The notes: a model not told the origin generated them from the letters alone. A stretch of DNA of 64,000 nt from Planobacterium oryzisoli (GCF_015354315.1 NZ_JADKYY010000003.1:124001-188000); one strand, 5' to 3'; counted from the first letter of the stretch, positions 9,034-18,007 are shown. Translations and numbers: made by a program.

Positions 9034-9510
9034 TTGCGGATTGACATCTATACAGACGGTGCGTGCAGCGGGAATCCAGGTAAAGGGGGTCTAGGGATTC
9101 TCATGCAGGTTAAGGAAAAAAACTATTCAAAACAGTTTTCCCAAGGATTTGCTCTAACTACCAATAACCGCATGGAACTTCTGGCCGTAATTACCGCCCT
9201 GGAACAGATTACCAGTACAGGACACGAAGTGCATATCCACACCGATAGTAAGTACGTCTCAGATGCAATCAATCAAAAATGGCTTCAAGGCTGGGTGAAA
9301 AGAGCTTTTAAGAATGTAAAGAACCCGGATTTATGGAAAAGACTCTTGCCGCTTTTAGAAAAACACAAGCCAAATTTTCACTGGATAAAGGGACATGCAG
9401 GACATAAAGAAAATGAAATTTGCGACAGGCTTGCAGTCCAGGCAGCCGCAAATCAGAATCTTGAGCGTGATATGTATTTCGAACAGATGCAGGGGCAAGG
9501 CCTTTTTTAG
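9034..9510 (+). CDS. rnhA: Ribonuclease HI
   Basis: Degrades the RNA strand of RNA-DNA hybrids. The DEDD catalytic set is visible: D8, E48, D71 and D131 in a 158-residue protein. The start is a TTG codon at 9034, chosen because the family N-terminus (MRIDIYTDGACSGNPG) begins there and no ATG precedes it. It lies nine bases after dnaB. A TAGTTTTG sequence that happens to match the -7 box overlaps the start codon and is probably coincidental. Confidence 0.95.
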   Translation: MRIDIYTDGACSGNPGKGGLGILMQVKEKNYSKQFSQGFALTTNNRMELLAVITALEQITSTGHEVHIHTDSKYVSDAINQKWLQGWVKRAFKNVKNPDLWKRLLPLLEKHKPNFHWIKGHAGHKENEICDRLAVQAAANQNLERDMYFEQMQGQGLF

Positions 9511-9538
9511 CAGTCTCTTAAATGCCTCAAGAATTATG

Positions 9539-9546
9539 TAACTTCG
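9539..9546 (+). promoter_or_regulatory. -7 box directly before the nitroreductase gene
   Basis: TAACTTCG matches TAnnTTTG with one change. Its G is five bases before the ATG at 9551, the fourth case of this exact spacing in the first 10 kb. Confidence 0.45.
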
Positions 9547-9550
9547 CTTC

Positions 9551-10186
9551 ATGGATTATATTCACGCCTTAAAAAAACGGTATTCCGTAAAAAAGTTTGG
9601 ACCAGAGTTGCTTGATGAGGAAAAAATAAATTCCATACTGGAAGCAGCAAGACTTTCTGCAAGCTCTATGGGGCTTCAACCCTACCGCATTTATCTGGCT
9701 AGTAAAGCCCGTACTCCTGAACTGCTCACAAAACTATCCGGAGCTTTCTATAACCCCTCACAGGTTCTAACCTGTTCCCATTTATTCATTCTCTGTGCAA
9801 AGAAGCAGGTGGAACCCCACTATATAGACGGGTACTTTAAACACATTGAGAGTGTGCGCAATGTAACGCCACAAAGCCTGGAGGGGTTCAGAAAAAACAT
9901 TGGGGACTTTAAAAACTCCTTCTCCGAGGAAGCGCTCTTTCACTGGACTCAAAAGCAGGCGTATATTGCCTTGGGGCATTTACTGGTAGCAGCAGCACTC
10001 GAAGGCATTGACTCCTGTCCCCTGGAAGGGTTTGATGGGGAAAAACTCAGCGCGCTGATGCCCGTAAACCCCAAGGCGGAATTCCCTTGTGTGGCGTTGG
10101 CTCTAGGTGTCCGCGCACAGGAAGACACCTTTCAAAATTTGAAGAAGGTTCGTAAACCATTGGAAAAGCTTGTAAAATACCTTTAG
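9551..10186 (+). CDS. Nitroreductase-family NAD(P)H-dependent oxidoreductase
   Basis: FMN-dependent oxidoreductase of 211 residues, close to the NfsB type. It has the N-terminal RYSVKKF motif (residues 10-16) that binds FMN phosphate, SSMGLQPYRIYL (38-49), and the C-terminal Gly-rich FMN loop region. It is followed 17 bases later by nadB and then nadC. Its own substrate is not evident. Confidence 0.88.
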   Translation: MDYIHALKKRYSVKKFGPELLDEEKINSILEAARLSASSMGLQPYRIYLASKARTPELLTKLSGAFYNPSQVLTCSHLFILCAKKQVEPHYIDGYFKHIESVRNVTPQSLEGFRKNIGDFKNSFSEEALFHWTQKQAYIALGHLLVAAALEGIDSCPLEGFDGEKLSALMPVNPKAEFPCVALALGVRAQEDTFQNLKKVRKPLEKLVKYL

Positions 10187-10203
10187 CGATAAACTGCAGG
10201 ATT

Positions 10204-11796
10204 ATGATAGAGACAGATGTACTAGTGATCGGTTCGGGAATTTCCGGACTATCCTATGCCATAAAAATTGCACAGGAACTTCCACAGACTAAAATAACTA
10301 TCGTCACCAAGGCGGACGAAGACGAAAGCAACACGAAATACGCCCAAGGTGGACTGGCAGTTGTCACCGATTTCGATCAAGACAATTTCGAAAAACACAT
10401 CGCCGACACCATGCGCGCTGGCGACGGCGAGAATAAAATGGAAATAGTGGAAATGGTGATAAGGGAAGGTCCCGCACGGTTTAAAGAACTAGTAGAATGG
10501 GGAACTCATTTTGACCGAAGCCAAACAGGAAACTATAAATTGGGTCGGGAAGGAGGCCACACAGAAAACCGAATCGTGCACCACAAAGATATTACCGGGT
10601 TTGAGATCGAACGTGCACTGCTAGAAACCGCCAACTCTCTACCCACAATTGAGATTTTGGACTACCATTACGTAGTGGACCTTATTACACAGCACCAAAT
10701 AAGCGGCCGCAAGTTAGACTTGGAACATATCACCTGCTACGGCGCCTATGTACTAGACCAAAAGACAAGCAAAATCAAGCGCATCCGCTCTAAAATTACC
10801 ATGGTAGCCACCGGGGGTGCGGGGCATGTCTATAAAAACACTACCAATCCTTCGATTGCTACAGGAGACGGAATTGCTTTTGTGCATAGGGCACGTGGGA
10901 AAGTCTCTAATATGCAGTACTACCAGTTCCACCCTACCGCACTTTATTCCAAACATGAAGGTATGCTATTTCTTATCTCGGAGGCCGTGCGAGGAGACGG
11001 AGCTAAACTGCGCACCAAGGATGGAAAACCTTTCATGCACAAATACGACCCGCGTGAAGAATTGGCATCTAGAGATATCGTTGCAAGGGCTATTGACAAT
11101 GAACTAATCACCTCCGGTGACAGTTACGTGGGACTCGATTGCCGGCATATGGACCGGCAGAAGTTCATAGAGCATTTCCCTAACATCTACCAAAAATGCC
11201 TAGACGAAGGCATCGATCCCTTCAAGCAATTGATCCCCGTCGTGCCTGCATGCCATTATCTGATGGGAGGAATTGATATTGATAAGAACGGACAAAGTTC
11301 CATTGAGCATCTTTTCGCGTGCGGGGAATGCACCAACTCCGGCTTGCATGGGGCCAACCGCCTTGCCTCCAATTCTCTCTTGGAAGGCTTGGTGTTCGGA
11401 CACAATGCGGCTATGCGTTCGGTAGAACTTCTCAAGGAAGATGCGTTCAACTATAAAGACCTGGAACTAATTCCGGAGTGGAATCAAGAAGGGATGAAGG
11501 TCATTGACGAAATGGTAATCATTAGTTACCTTAGAAAGCAACTTCAGGAACTTATGAGTGATTTTGTGTCTATCGTTAGAAGCAATGCGAGGCTCCAGCT
11601 GGCAAAAGAAAAGCAGCGGGACATATATCTTGCCGTTACCGAACTGTACAATTTCGCTATTTTATCCCCACAACTTTCCGAACTAAGAAACTTGGTCAAC
11701 GTTTCCTATCTTATTATAAAACACTCCCTGGAAATGACACAAAATAAAGGATCCTTCTACAATAAAGATCTGGCAAAAAAACCATTAATTCCTTAA
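10204..11796 (+). CDS. nadB: L-aspartate oxidase
   Basis: Oxidises L-aspartate to iminoaspartate, the first step of de novo NAD synthesis. The 530-residue flavoprotein has the FAD-binding motif VIGSGISGLSYA at residues 7-18, the active-site region GREGGHTENRIVHH near 117, and HGANRLASNSLLEG near 388. The C-terminal helical domain is present. nadC follows 14 bases after the stop. nadA (quinolinate synthase) is not in this window. Confidence 0.96.
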   Translation: MIETDVLVIGSGISGLSYAIKIAQELPQTKITIVTKADEDESNTKYAQGGLAVVTDFDQDNFEKHIADTMRAGDGENKMEIVEMVIREGPARFKELVEWGTHFDRSQTGNYKLGREGGHTENRIVHHKDITGFEIERALLETANSLPTIEILDYHYVVDLITQHQISGRKLDLEHITCYGAYVLDQKTSKIKRIRSKITMVATGGAGHVYKNTTNPSIATGDGIAFVHRARGKVSNMQYYQFHPTALYSKHEGMLFLISEAVRGDGAKLRTKDGKPFMHKYDPREELASRDIVARAIDNELITSGDSYVGLDCRHMDRQKFIEHFPNIYQKCLDEGIDPFKQLIPVVPACHYLMGGIDIDKNGQSSIEHLFACGECTNSGLHGANRLASNSLLEGLVFGHNAAMRSVELLKEDAFNYKDLELIPEWNQEGMKVIDEMVIISYLRKQLQELMSDFVSIVRSNARLQLAKEKQRDIYLAVTELYNFAILSPQLSELRNLVNVSYLIIKHSLEMTQNKGSFYNKDLAKKPLIP

Positions 11797-11810
11797 AAAC
11801 AAAAGACTAC

Positions 11811-12680
11811 ATGCAAAGACCTTCCTATATCACTGAAGAAAATCTTAATTTTTTCATTAAAACAGCTTTGGAGGAAGACCTTCAGGACGGAGACCACTCT
11901 ACGCTTTCTACTATTCCCAATAACCTACAGCAGTCGGCCCAATGCATAATAAAGCAGGACTGTATCCTGGCCGGAGTGGAACTTGCTCAAATTATATTTC
12001 AAATTTTTGATTCCACCTTAAGGGTAGAACTACTTAAAAAGGATGGAGACAGCGCAAAGAAAGGGGATATAGCATTTATAGTTCATGGCAGTGCCCGGTC
12101 CATTCTGCAAACCGAGCGCCTTGTTTTGAATTGCATGCAACGTATGTCGGGTATAGCCACCCTCACGCACGATTGGGATGCGCGCTTGGTAGGTACCAAG
12201 ACGAAACTTCTGGATACGAGAAAGACTACACCTAATTTTCGCCTTTGTGAAAAATGGGCCGTGGCAATAGGTGGAGGAACCAACCACCGCTTTGGACTAT
12301 ATGACATGATCATGCTTAAGGACAACCACATCGATTTCAATGGCAGTATCTCCAAGGCAGTAGCTATGGCCAGGAACTACTTAGAAGAGCAAAAGAAAAA
12401 CCTACTGATTGAAGTCGAAACCCGAAACCTGGACGAGGTGAAAGAGGCTCTAGAGGCCGGAGCAGACCGCATTATGCTCGACAACATGTCGCTGGAGCAA
12501 ATGCGCCAGGCAGTAACTCTCATTGGTGGAAAGACCCAGACAGAAGCCTCCGGAGGTATTACCCGGGCGATGCTCAAGGACGTGGCAGCCACAGGCGTCG
12601 ACTATATCTCTGCCGGAGCACTTACACATTCTGCGCAAAACATTGATATCAGCTTAAAAGCAATAAAAGCGAAATTGTGA
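11811..12680 (+). CDS. nadC: Nicotinate-nucleotide pyrophosphorylase (carboxylating)
   Basis: Converts quinolinate and PRPP to nicotinate mononucleotide, third step of NAD synthesis. The 289-residue protein has the family signature TRKTTPNFR near residue 137 and the substrate region GGGTNHRFGLYDMIMLKDNH. It is co-directional with nadB. The last codons lie in the left arm of its terminator stem. Confidence 0.96.
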   Translation: MQRPSYITEENLNFFIKTALEEDLQDGDHSTLSTIPNNLQQSAQCIIKQDCILAGVELAQIIFQIFDSTLRVELLKKDGDSAKKGDIAFIVHGSARSILQTERLVLNCMQRMSGIATLTHDWDARLVGTKTKLLDTRKTTPNFRLCEKWAVAIGGGTNHRFGLYDMIMLKDNHIDFNGSISKAVAMARNYLEEQKKNLLIEVETRNLDEVKEALEAGADRIMLDNMSLEQMRQAVTLIGGKTQTEASGGITRAMLKDVAATGVDYISAGALTHSAQNIDISLKAIKAKL

Positions 12681-12715
12681 GATAGATAAAATAAAGCCCC
12701 TTTTCGCTTTTTTTT
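12665..12715 (+). terminator. nadC terminator whose stem includes the end of the gene
   Basis: AAAAGCGAAA (12665-12674), inside the last nadC codons, is exactly complementary to TTTCGCTTTT (12702-12711), followed by more T. The stem is AT-rich and the loop is 27 bases. Translation to the stop codon would keep the left arm open. Confidence 0.5.
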
Positions 12716-12740
12716 GGTAATTGAAAAATTAAACACACTT

Positions 12741-12793
12741 AGCCAATATTAGTTATAATGAATTGCATACCAATTATTTAACAGCTAATATTA
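12741..12793. repeat. Direct repeats upstream of the TonB-receptor gene
   Basis: AGCCAATATTA (12741-12751) and AGCTAATATTA (12783-12793) are near-identical, spaced exactly 42 bases apart (about four helical turns), and each contains the palindromic core AATATT. They look like paired binding sites for a regulator. They lie upstream of the -7 box at 12846. Confidence 0.45.
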
Positions 12794-12807
12794 ACAAAAC
12801 ATTAAAT

Positions 12808-12824
12808 ATTAACACATTGTTAAT
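12808..12824. promoter_or_regulatory. Candidate operator of the TonB-receptor gene
   Basis: ATTAACA and TGTTAAT form a perfect 7-bp inverted repeat around CAT. It sits 22 bases upstream of the -7 box, overlapping the expected -33 region, so a bound protein would compete with RNA polymerase. Confidence 0.45.
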
Positions 12825-12845
12825 GTATGATATAATATTTAATAG

Positions 12846-12853
12846 TATTTTTG
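12846..12853 (+). promoter_or_regulatory. -7 box of the TonB-receptor gene
   Basis: TATTTTTG matches TAnnTTTG, 36 bases before the ATG at 12889, giving a leader of about 30 bases. Confidence 0.6.
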
Positions 12854-12888
12854 CAACGTGAAAAATTAATTTCTAATTAAAAACCATT

Positions 12889-15363
12889 ATGAATTTTAAT
12901 CCATTCAAGAAATCAATGCTTGCTACAGTAGTTACTTTTTCTACTGCGAGTTTTTATTTTGCTCAGACAACAGACACAGTGAGCAAAGAAAGAGACATTG
13001 AGCAAGTCGTACTAACAGGTGTTGCGGATATCGCTAGAGACCGTAAGACACCAGTAGCAGTTTCTACTATTAGAGAAGCTGTTATCGTTGAGAGACTTGG
13101 TAACCAAGAATTCCCAGAAATTCTTAACACGACTCCATCCGTTTATGCAACTAAATCCGGTGGAGGTTTTGGAGACTCAAGAATCAACGTAAGAGGGTTT
13201 GATCAAAGAAACACTGCGGTGATGATCAACGGTGTACCAGTGAACGACATGGAGAATGGAGCAGTATACTGGTCCAACTGGGCTGGTCTTTCTGATGTAA
13301 CATCTGCCATGCAGGTACAAAGAGGTCTTGGTTCGTCCAAGCTCGCTATTGCTTCTGTGGGAGGTACCATCAACGTACTAACTAGATCAGCTGACAAGAA
13401 AAAACAAGGAAATGTGATGGTAAGTGTTGGTAACGACGGATACCACAAAACACTATTTTCTTACAACACAGGTAAATACGAATCTGGATGGTCGTCTTCC
13501 TTCCTAATGAGTAGAACAGCAGGTTCTATGTATGCCGATGGAACAGAATTTGAAGGGTACAACTACTATTTTGCTCTAGGATACAACCCTAATCAGAAGC
13601 ACGATTTCCAGTTTACCATTACAGGAGCTCCACAGTGGCACCACCAGCGTGCATTCCAGTCACGCATTTCTGATCACATCAAATACGGCGGAACTGAAGA
13701 AGAACCGAACAGAAAATACAACCAGAACTGGGGGTATTTAAATGGTGAAGAGTACTCCATGGCGAGAAACTACTACCACAAACCGGTAATGTCCCTAAAT
13801 TGGGATTGGAAGTTCACCGACATGACCAAGTTAAGCACCGTAGCCTATGCTTCTTTTGGTAGAGGTGGTGGTTCTGGTGACGCAGGCCGTATCAACGGAA
13901 CTTTCTACAACAGACTACCAAGAACTGCAGACGGTTTAGTTCGTTACGACGACATCGTAAAATGGAACCAAGGTGGTATTGTAGCGGATTTCGGAGCAGT
14001 GAACGCCACTCCAGGCATCGCTTCTTCAAGCAACGGTATTATCAGAAGAGCTTCAATCAACTCACACAACTGGTTAGGTTTAATTACAAGCCTTAACCAC
14101 AAGTTCAATGACTATTTGAGCGCTTCAGTGGGTCTTGACGGTAGAACTTATACAGGTATGCACTACAGAGTAGTGTCTGACCTACTTGGAAACCAGTCTT
14201 ATACAGACACCTCCAATATAAACAACCGTCCAAACATTATTAAAAACACCTTCGATGCTAACCCAAGCTGGAATCCATTCGGTGGTAAGACCAACGATAT
14301 CAAAGATCAGATGGCGTATAGCAATGACGGAATCGTAAATTGGCTAGGTGCATTCGGACAGTTGGAATACAGCAAAGACGCGTTATCTGCTTTCGTTCAG
14401 GGATCCGTTTCCAACCAGGCATTCCAAAGAATTGACTACATGCTTTACGCTCCTGCAGAACAGGAAAGTGAAAAAGTAGACCTAGTAGGATTCAACGTGA
14501 AAGGGGGTGCAAACTACAACATTAACGAGAACCATAACGTATTTGCAAACGCAGGGTACTACGAAAGACAACCTTTCTTTGGTGCGGTATTCTTAAATAA
14601 CAGAAACGACGTAAATCCAGGTCTTACCAACGAGAAAATTACTTCTTATGAATTAGGATATGGATTCCGTTCTGCTATCTTCAATGCAAACGTGAACCTA
14701 TACAACACCGTTTGGGATGATATCTACAGAAGAATCACTTCCCGTGTGGACGGTCAGACTTTTGTAGCTAACGTACTTGGAATTAAAGAAGTACACCGCG
14801 GTGTGGAACTAGACTTCAACGTTAGACCAGCCACCTTCGTTACAGTTAACGGTATGCTATCTGTAGGAGACTGGTTCTACGAAGGAAGCCCAACAGCATC
14901 TTTCATCGATGACCAAACCAATGAAGTAGTCGCTACGCAAACGCTTTATCTTGACGGATTGAAAGTTGGGGATGCGGCACAATTAACTGCAGCACTAGGA
15001 GCAGACTTCAGAATCAACAAGTACTTCAACTTCGACGCTCAGTACAGATATGCGGACAACCTTTATTCTGCATTCGAGCCTCAGAACAGAACTACTAACG
15101 ACGGTGCGACAGCAGTAAAACTACCTTCTTACGGTCTAGTGGATCTTGGAGCTACACTAAAGTATGACTTTGCTAACAATCAGGGTCTTAAGTTCAGAGT
15201 AAACGTAAACAACTTGTTTGATACTACGTATATCGCTGAATCCAGAACGAATATTGCAGCAGATTCTAACCCGGCCAACAACTGGAACGGAGTAAACAAA
15301 AACAACGAAGTATTCTTTGGTTTCGGAAGAACCTGGAATGCCTCTGTGGCATACACTTTCTAA
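12889..15363 (+). CDS. TonB-dependent receptor
   Basis: Outer-membrane active transporter of 824 residues. A signal peptide ends near FYFAQ (about residue 25), followed by a TonB-box-like stretch (DIEQVVLTG), the plug domain with INVRGFDQRNTAVMINGVPV near residue 103, a 22-strand barrel region, and a C-terminal aromatic residue (VAYTF). There is no CarboxypepD-like N-terminal domain and no SusD partner nearby, so it is not an obvious glycan-uptake system. The ligand is unknown. By eye the codons are more uniform than in neighbours (AGA for arginine, AAC, TTC), as in highly expressed genes. Confidence 0.93.
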   Translation: MNFNPFKKSMLATVVTFSTASFYFAQTTDTVSKERDIEQVVLTGVADIARDRKTPVAVSTIREAVIVERLGNQEFPEILNTTPSVYATKSGGGFGDSRINVRGFDQRNTAVMINGVPVNDMENGAVYWSNWAGLSDVTSAMQVQRGLGSSKLAIASVGGTINVLTRSADKKKQGNVMVSVGNDGYHKTLFSYNTGKYESGWSSSFLMSRTAGSMYADGTEFEGYNYYFALGYNPNQKHDFQFTITGAPQWHHQRAFQSRISDHIKYGGTEEEPNRKYNQNWGYLNGEEYSMARNYYHKPVMSLNWDWKFTDMTKLSTVAYASFGRGGGSGDAGRINGTFYNRLPRTADGLVRYDDIVKWNQGGIVADFGAVNATPGIASSSNGIIRRASINSHNWLGLITSLNHKFNDYLSASVGLDGRTYTGMHYRVVSDLLGNQSYTDTSNINNRPNIIKNTFDANPSWNPFGGKTNDIKDQMAYSNDGIVNWLGAFGQLEYSKDALSAFVQGSVSNQAFQRIDYMLYAPAEQESEKVDLVGFNVKGGANYNINENHNVFANAGYYERQPFFGAVFLNNRNDVNPGLTNEKITSYELGYGFRSAIFNANVNLYNTVWDDIYRRITSRVDGQTFVANVLGIKEVHRGVELDFNVRPATFVTVNGMLSVGDWFYEGSPTASFIDDQTNEVVATQTLYLDGLKVGDAAQLTAALGADFRINKYFNFDAQYRYADNLYSAFEPQNRTTNDGATAVKLPSYGLVDLGATLKYDFANNQGLKFRVNVNNLFDTTYIAESRTNIAADSNPANNWNGVNKNNEVFFGFGRTWNASVAYTF

Positions 15364-15382
15364 TCGAAGTGCACACAATGGA

Positions 15383-15410
15383 AATCCCGGCTTTTAGTCG
15401 GGATTTTTTT
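15383..15410 (+). terminator. Terminator of the TonB-receptor gene
   Basis: AATCCCG (15383-15389) pairs with CGGGATT (15399-15405), then a T tract. The T tract runs straight into the -7 box of the next gene. Confidence 0.85.
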
Positions 15411-15418
15411 TATATTTG
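15411..15418 (+). promoter_or_regulatory. -7 box before the small membrane protein gene
   Basis: TATATTTG, immediately after the upstream terminator and 22 bases before the ATG at 15440. Confidence 0.65.
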
Positions 15419-15439
15419 CACCACACATAAAAACTACAC

Positions 15440-15877
15440 ATGGACACATTTTACATCATGCTTCAAGCCCACCGAGGTTTTGCTTATTTGTTACTTGTAT
15501 TAACAGCCGTATTTGTTGTTTCCCTTCTCATGGCCATGTTCGGCTACAGTGGAAACATTTCCAAACTCCTTAGAAAATCTACCCTTTTTACCATGATTTT
15601 CTTTCACCTTCAGGCTCTTGTAGGACTGGTAATGCTGTTCTTCTTCTCGCCTGGTTTCAAAGCAGCCCGGGAGCAAGGAACACTTATGAGTGATTCGGTA
15701 AGCCGTAACACCTATGTAGAGCATCCCTTTGCAATGATAGTAGCAGCAGTGCTGCTTACCATTTTAAATAAAAAATTAAAAACGAACGAGAAGCTATCCA
15801 TGGGTATGGTAGCCATGGGACTAATAGCCGTAGCACTTATGATGTGGGCGTTCCAATGGTCGCGTTTGTTTGCTTAA
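15440..15877 (+). CDS. Four-helix integral membrane protein, unknown function
   Basis: A 145-residue protein with four predicted membrane helices (about 14-34, 47-70, 94-110, 120-140). Histidines lie at or near helix ends (H11, H57, H94), which suggests possible haem or metal binding, but no CXXCH motif is present. Homologues are conserved in flavobacteria without a known role. It is followed 20 bases later by asd on the same strand, so the two may share a transcript. Confidence 0.75.
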   Translation: MDTFYIMLQAHRGFAYLLLVLTAVFVVSLLMAMFGYSGNISKLLRKSTLFTMIFFHLQALVGLVMLFFFSPGFKAAREQGTLMSDSVSRNTYVEHPFAMIVAAVLLTILNKKLKTNEKLSMGMVAMGLIAVALMMWAFQWSRLFA

Positions 15878-15897
15878 ATAAATAAAACTTAGTTGAG

Positions 15898-16890
15898 ATG
15901 AAAGTAGCAGTTGTTGGCGCTACCGGGATGGTGGGCCAGATAATGTTGAAGGTTCTTAGTGAAAGGAAATTTCCAATTAGCGAACTTATACCGGTTGCAT
16001 CCGAGAAATCGGTGGGAAAAGCGGTTACCTACGAAGGTGCCGCGTACCCTATCGTATCTATGAAGGATGCCATTGAGAAAAGGCCCCAACTTGCACTATT
16101 TTCCGCCGGAGGAGAGACCTCCCTGCAGTGGGCTCCACAGTTTGCAGAACACGGAACCTTTGTAGTGGATAATTCCTCTGCATGGCGTATGGATCCTTCC
16201 AAAAAACTAGTAGTACCGGAAATCAATGCGCAGGTCCTACAGTCCGAGGATAAGATTATCGCAAACCCCAACTGCTCCACTATACAGCTTGTAATGGTAC
16301 TGCACCCACTAAACCAGGTGTACAACATCAAACGTGTTGTAGTATCCACATACCAGTCTGTAACAGGCACCGGTAAGGCAGCTGTGGATCAACTAAACTC
16401 GGAAATTGCTGGCGATGCTTCCGCACAGAAGGTATACCCCTACGAAATATTCAAGAATGCACTTCCCCAATGCGATGTTTTTGATGAGATGGATTATACC
16501 AAAGAAGAGCTCAAGCTTATGCGCGAGCCCAAAAAAATTATGGGAGACAATACCTTTTCTCTCACAGCCACAGCGGTACGTGTTCCCGTACAGGGAGGAC
16601 ACTCCGAGAGCGTCAACATTGAATTTGAGAACGAATTTGATCTGAAAGATGTAGTGGATTTGTTGCGTAACACACCGGGGGTGGAAGTGATGGACGACGT
16701 GAAAAACAAGATTTACCCAATGCCTTTATACAGTGAAGGTAAAGACGAGGTATTTGTGGGAAGAATACGCAGGGATCCTTCTCAGCCCAATACTTTAAAT
16801 CTTTGGATTGTTGCTGATAACCTGCGAAAAGGTGCCGCTACCAACGCGGTGCAAATTGCCGAGTATCTTCTTTCCAAGAACCTAATTTAA
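15898..16890 (+). CDS. asd: Aspartate-semialdehyde dehydrogenase
   Basis: Reduces aspartyl phosphate to aspartate semialdehyde, the branch point to diaminopimelate/lysine, threonine and methionine. The 330-residue protein has the NADP motif GATGMVGQ (7-14), catalytic cysteine C126 in NPNCSTIQ and catalytic histidine H235 in GGHSESVN. lysC, the preceding step, is at 24703 in this window but not in the same operon. Confidence 0.96.
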   Translation: MKVAVVGATGMVGQIMLKVLSERKFPISELIPVASEKSVGKAVTYEGAAYPIVSMKDAIEKRPQLALFSAGGETSLQWAPQFAEHGTFVVDNSSAWRMDPSKKLVVPEINAQVLQSEDKIIANPNCSTIQLVMVLHPLNQVYNIKRVVVSTYQSVTGTGKAAVDQLNSEIAGDASAQKVYPYEIFKNALPQCDVFDEMDYTKEELKLMREPKKIMGDNTFSLTATAVRVPVQGGHSESVNIEFENEFDLKDVVDLLRNTPGVEVMDDVKNKIYPMPLYSEGKDEVFVGRIRRDPSQPNTLNLWIVADNLRKGAATNAVQIAEYLLSKNLI

Positions 16891-16893
16891 CAG

Positions 16894-16916
16894 ACCCGCC
16901 TCAAGGCGGGTTTTTT
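16894..16916 (+). terminator. asd terminator
   Basis: ACCCGCC pairs with GGCGGGT across a TCAA loop and is followed by six T. Confidence 0.93.
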
Positions 16917-16947
16917 GTTAGAAATATAAAACTGTTTAGTGTACATC

Positions 16948-17955
16948 ATGCAAACTTCCAATACAGCGACCCCTAGTAATTTCAATTTCCAGCGAAATGT
17001 GGCCTTAGCCGGAGTGTTGCTTTTTCTGGCAAAACTATTTGCTTGGCATACTACCGACTCCGATGCTATCTACTCCGACGCCATGGAAAGCATTGTTAAT
17101 ATTCTTGCTGCTTTTATGGGACTTTACTCGCTGTATCTTGCATCCAAGCCAAAAGACCACGACCATCCTTATGGGCACGGGAAAGTAGAGTTTATTACCT
17201 CGGGAATAGAAGGCGCCCTAATTATATTTGCTGGCATACTTATCATCCTCCAAGCCTCCGATTCGCTACTTCATGGAAACACACTGAAAAAATTGGATTG
17301 GGGGATTGCAATCATAGCAACCACGGCACTTCTCAACTATGTATTGGGATACCTTTCCATACAGAAAGGAAAACAGAGTCATTCCATGGTACTGGAGAGT
17401 TCGGGCAGACACTTGCAGACCGACACCCTATCGACCGTGGGCGTCGTTTTGAGCTTAATTTTGGTCAATCTTACAGGTTACTACTGGGTGGATGCGTTAA
17501 CTGCAATGGGGTTTGCACTCTTTATCATGTTTACTGGATACAAGATTGTGCGCAAATCTTTAAGTGGGATAATGGATGAAACCGACGTGGGCATGCTGGA
17601 AGAAATAGCGCAAATACTTTCCCAGTCCAGGCGCTCCCAGTGGGTGGACATTCATAATGTCCGTGTGCAGCAGCACGGCAGTGACATCCACGTGGACGGC
17701 CATATAACGCTCCCCTATTATTATACCCTACGCCACGCACACCAAGAAATGGAGGAGGTGATGCAGCTTTTGGAAGGACATACTACTCGGGCGATTGAAT
17801 TCAACCTTCACATGGACGATTGCAAAGAATTTTCCTGCAAGATATGCTCGTTAACTGAATGCCCACTCCGTACCCATCCTTTTGAAAAGCAGGTGGATTG
17901 GACGCTGGGCACAATCACCCAAAAGGACAAGCATACACTAGAGACTGCCTCATAA
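16948..17955 (+). CDS. Cation diffusion facilitator (metal efflux)
   Basis: Proton-driven exporter of divalent metals, 335 residues. It shows six membrane helices in the first 210 residues, the loop motif HDHPYGHGKVE, and the transport-site HxxxD motif (HLQTD) in helix 5, followed by the cytoplasmic ferredoxin-like domain. The C-terminus adds a cysteine-rich tail (CKEFSCKICSLTECP near residues 287-305) that could bind metal. I prefer the ATG at 16948 to a GTG at 16939. The metal (zinc, iron, manganese) cannot be assigned from sequence alone. Confidence 0.9.
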   Translation: MQTSNTATPSNFNFQRNVALAGVLLFLAKLFAWHTTDSDAIYSDAMESIVNILAAFMGLYSLYLASKPKDHDHPYGHGKVEFITSGIEGALIIFAGILIILQASDSLLHGNTLKKLDWGIAIIATTALLNYVLGYLSIQKGKQSHSMVLESSGRHLQTDTLSTVGVVLSLILVNLTGYYWVDALTAMGFALFIMFTGYKIVRKSLSGIMDETDVGMLEEIAQILSQSRRSQWVDIHNVRVQQHGSDIHVDGHITLPYYYTLRHAHQEMEEVMQLLEGHTTRAIEFNLHMDDCKEFSCKICSLTECPLRTHPFEKQVDWTLGTITQKDKHTLETAS

Positions 17956-18007
17956 CACTACAACGAACCTGCTGGAGGTCACCCATCGAAGAATCCCTAG
18001 TAATGTT

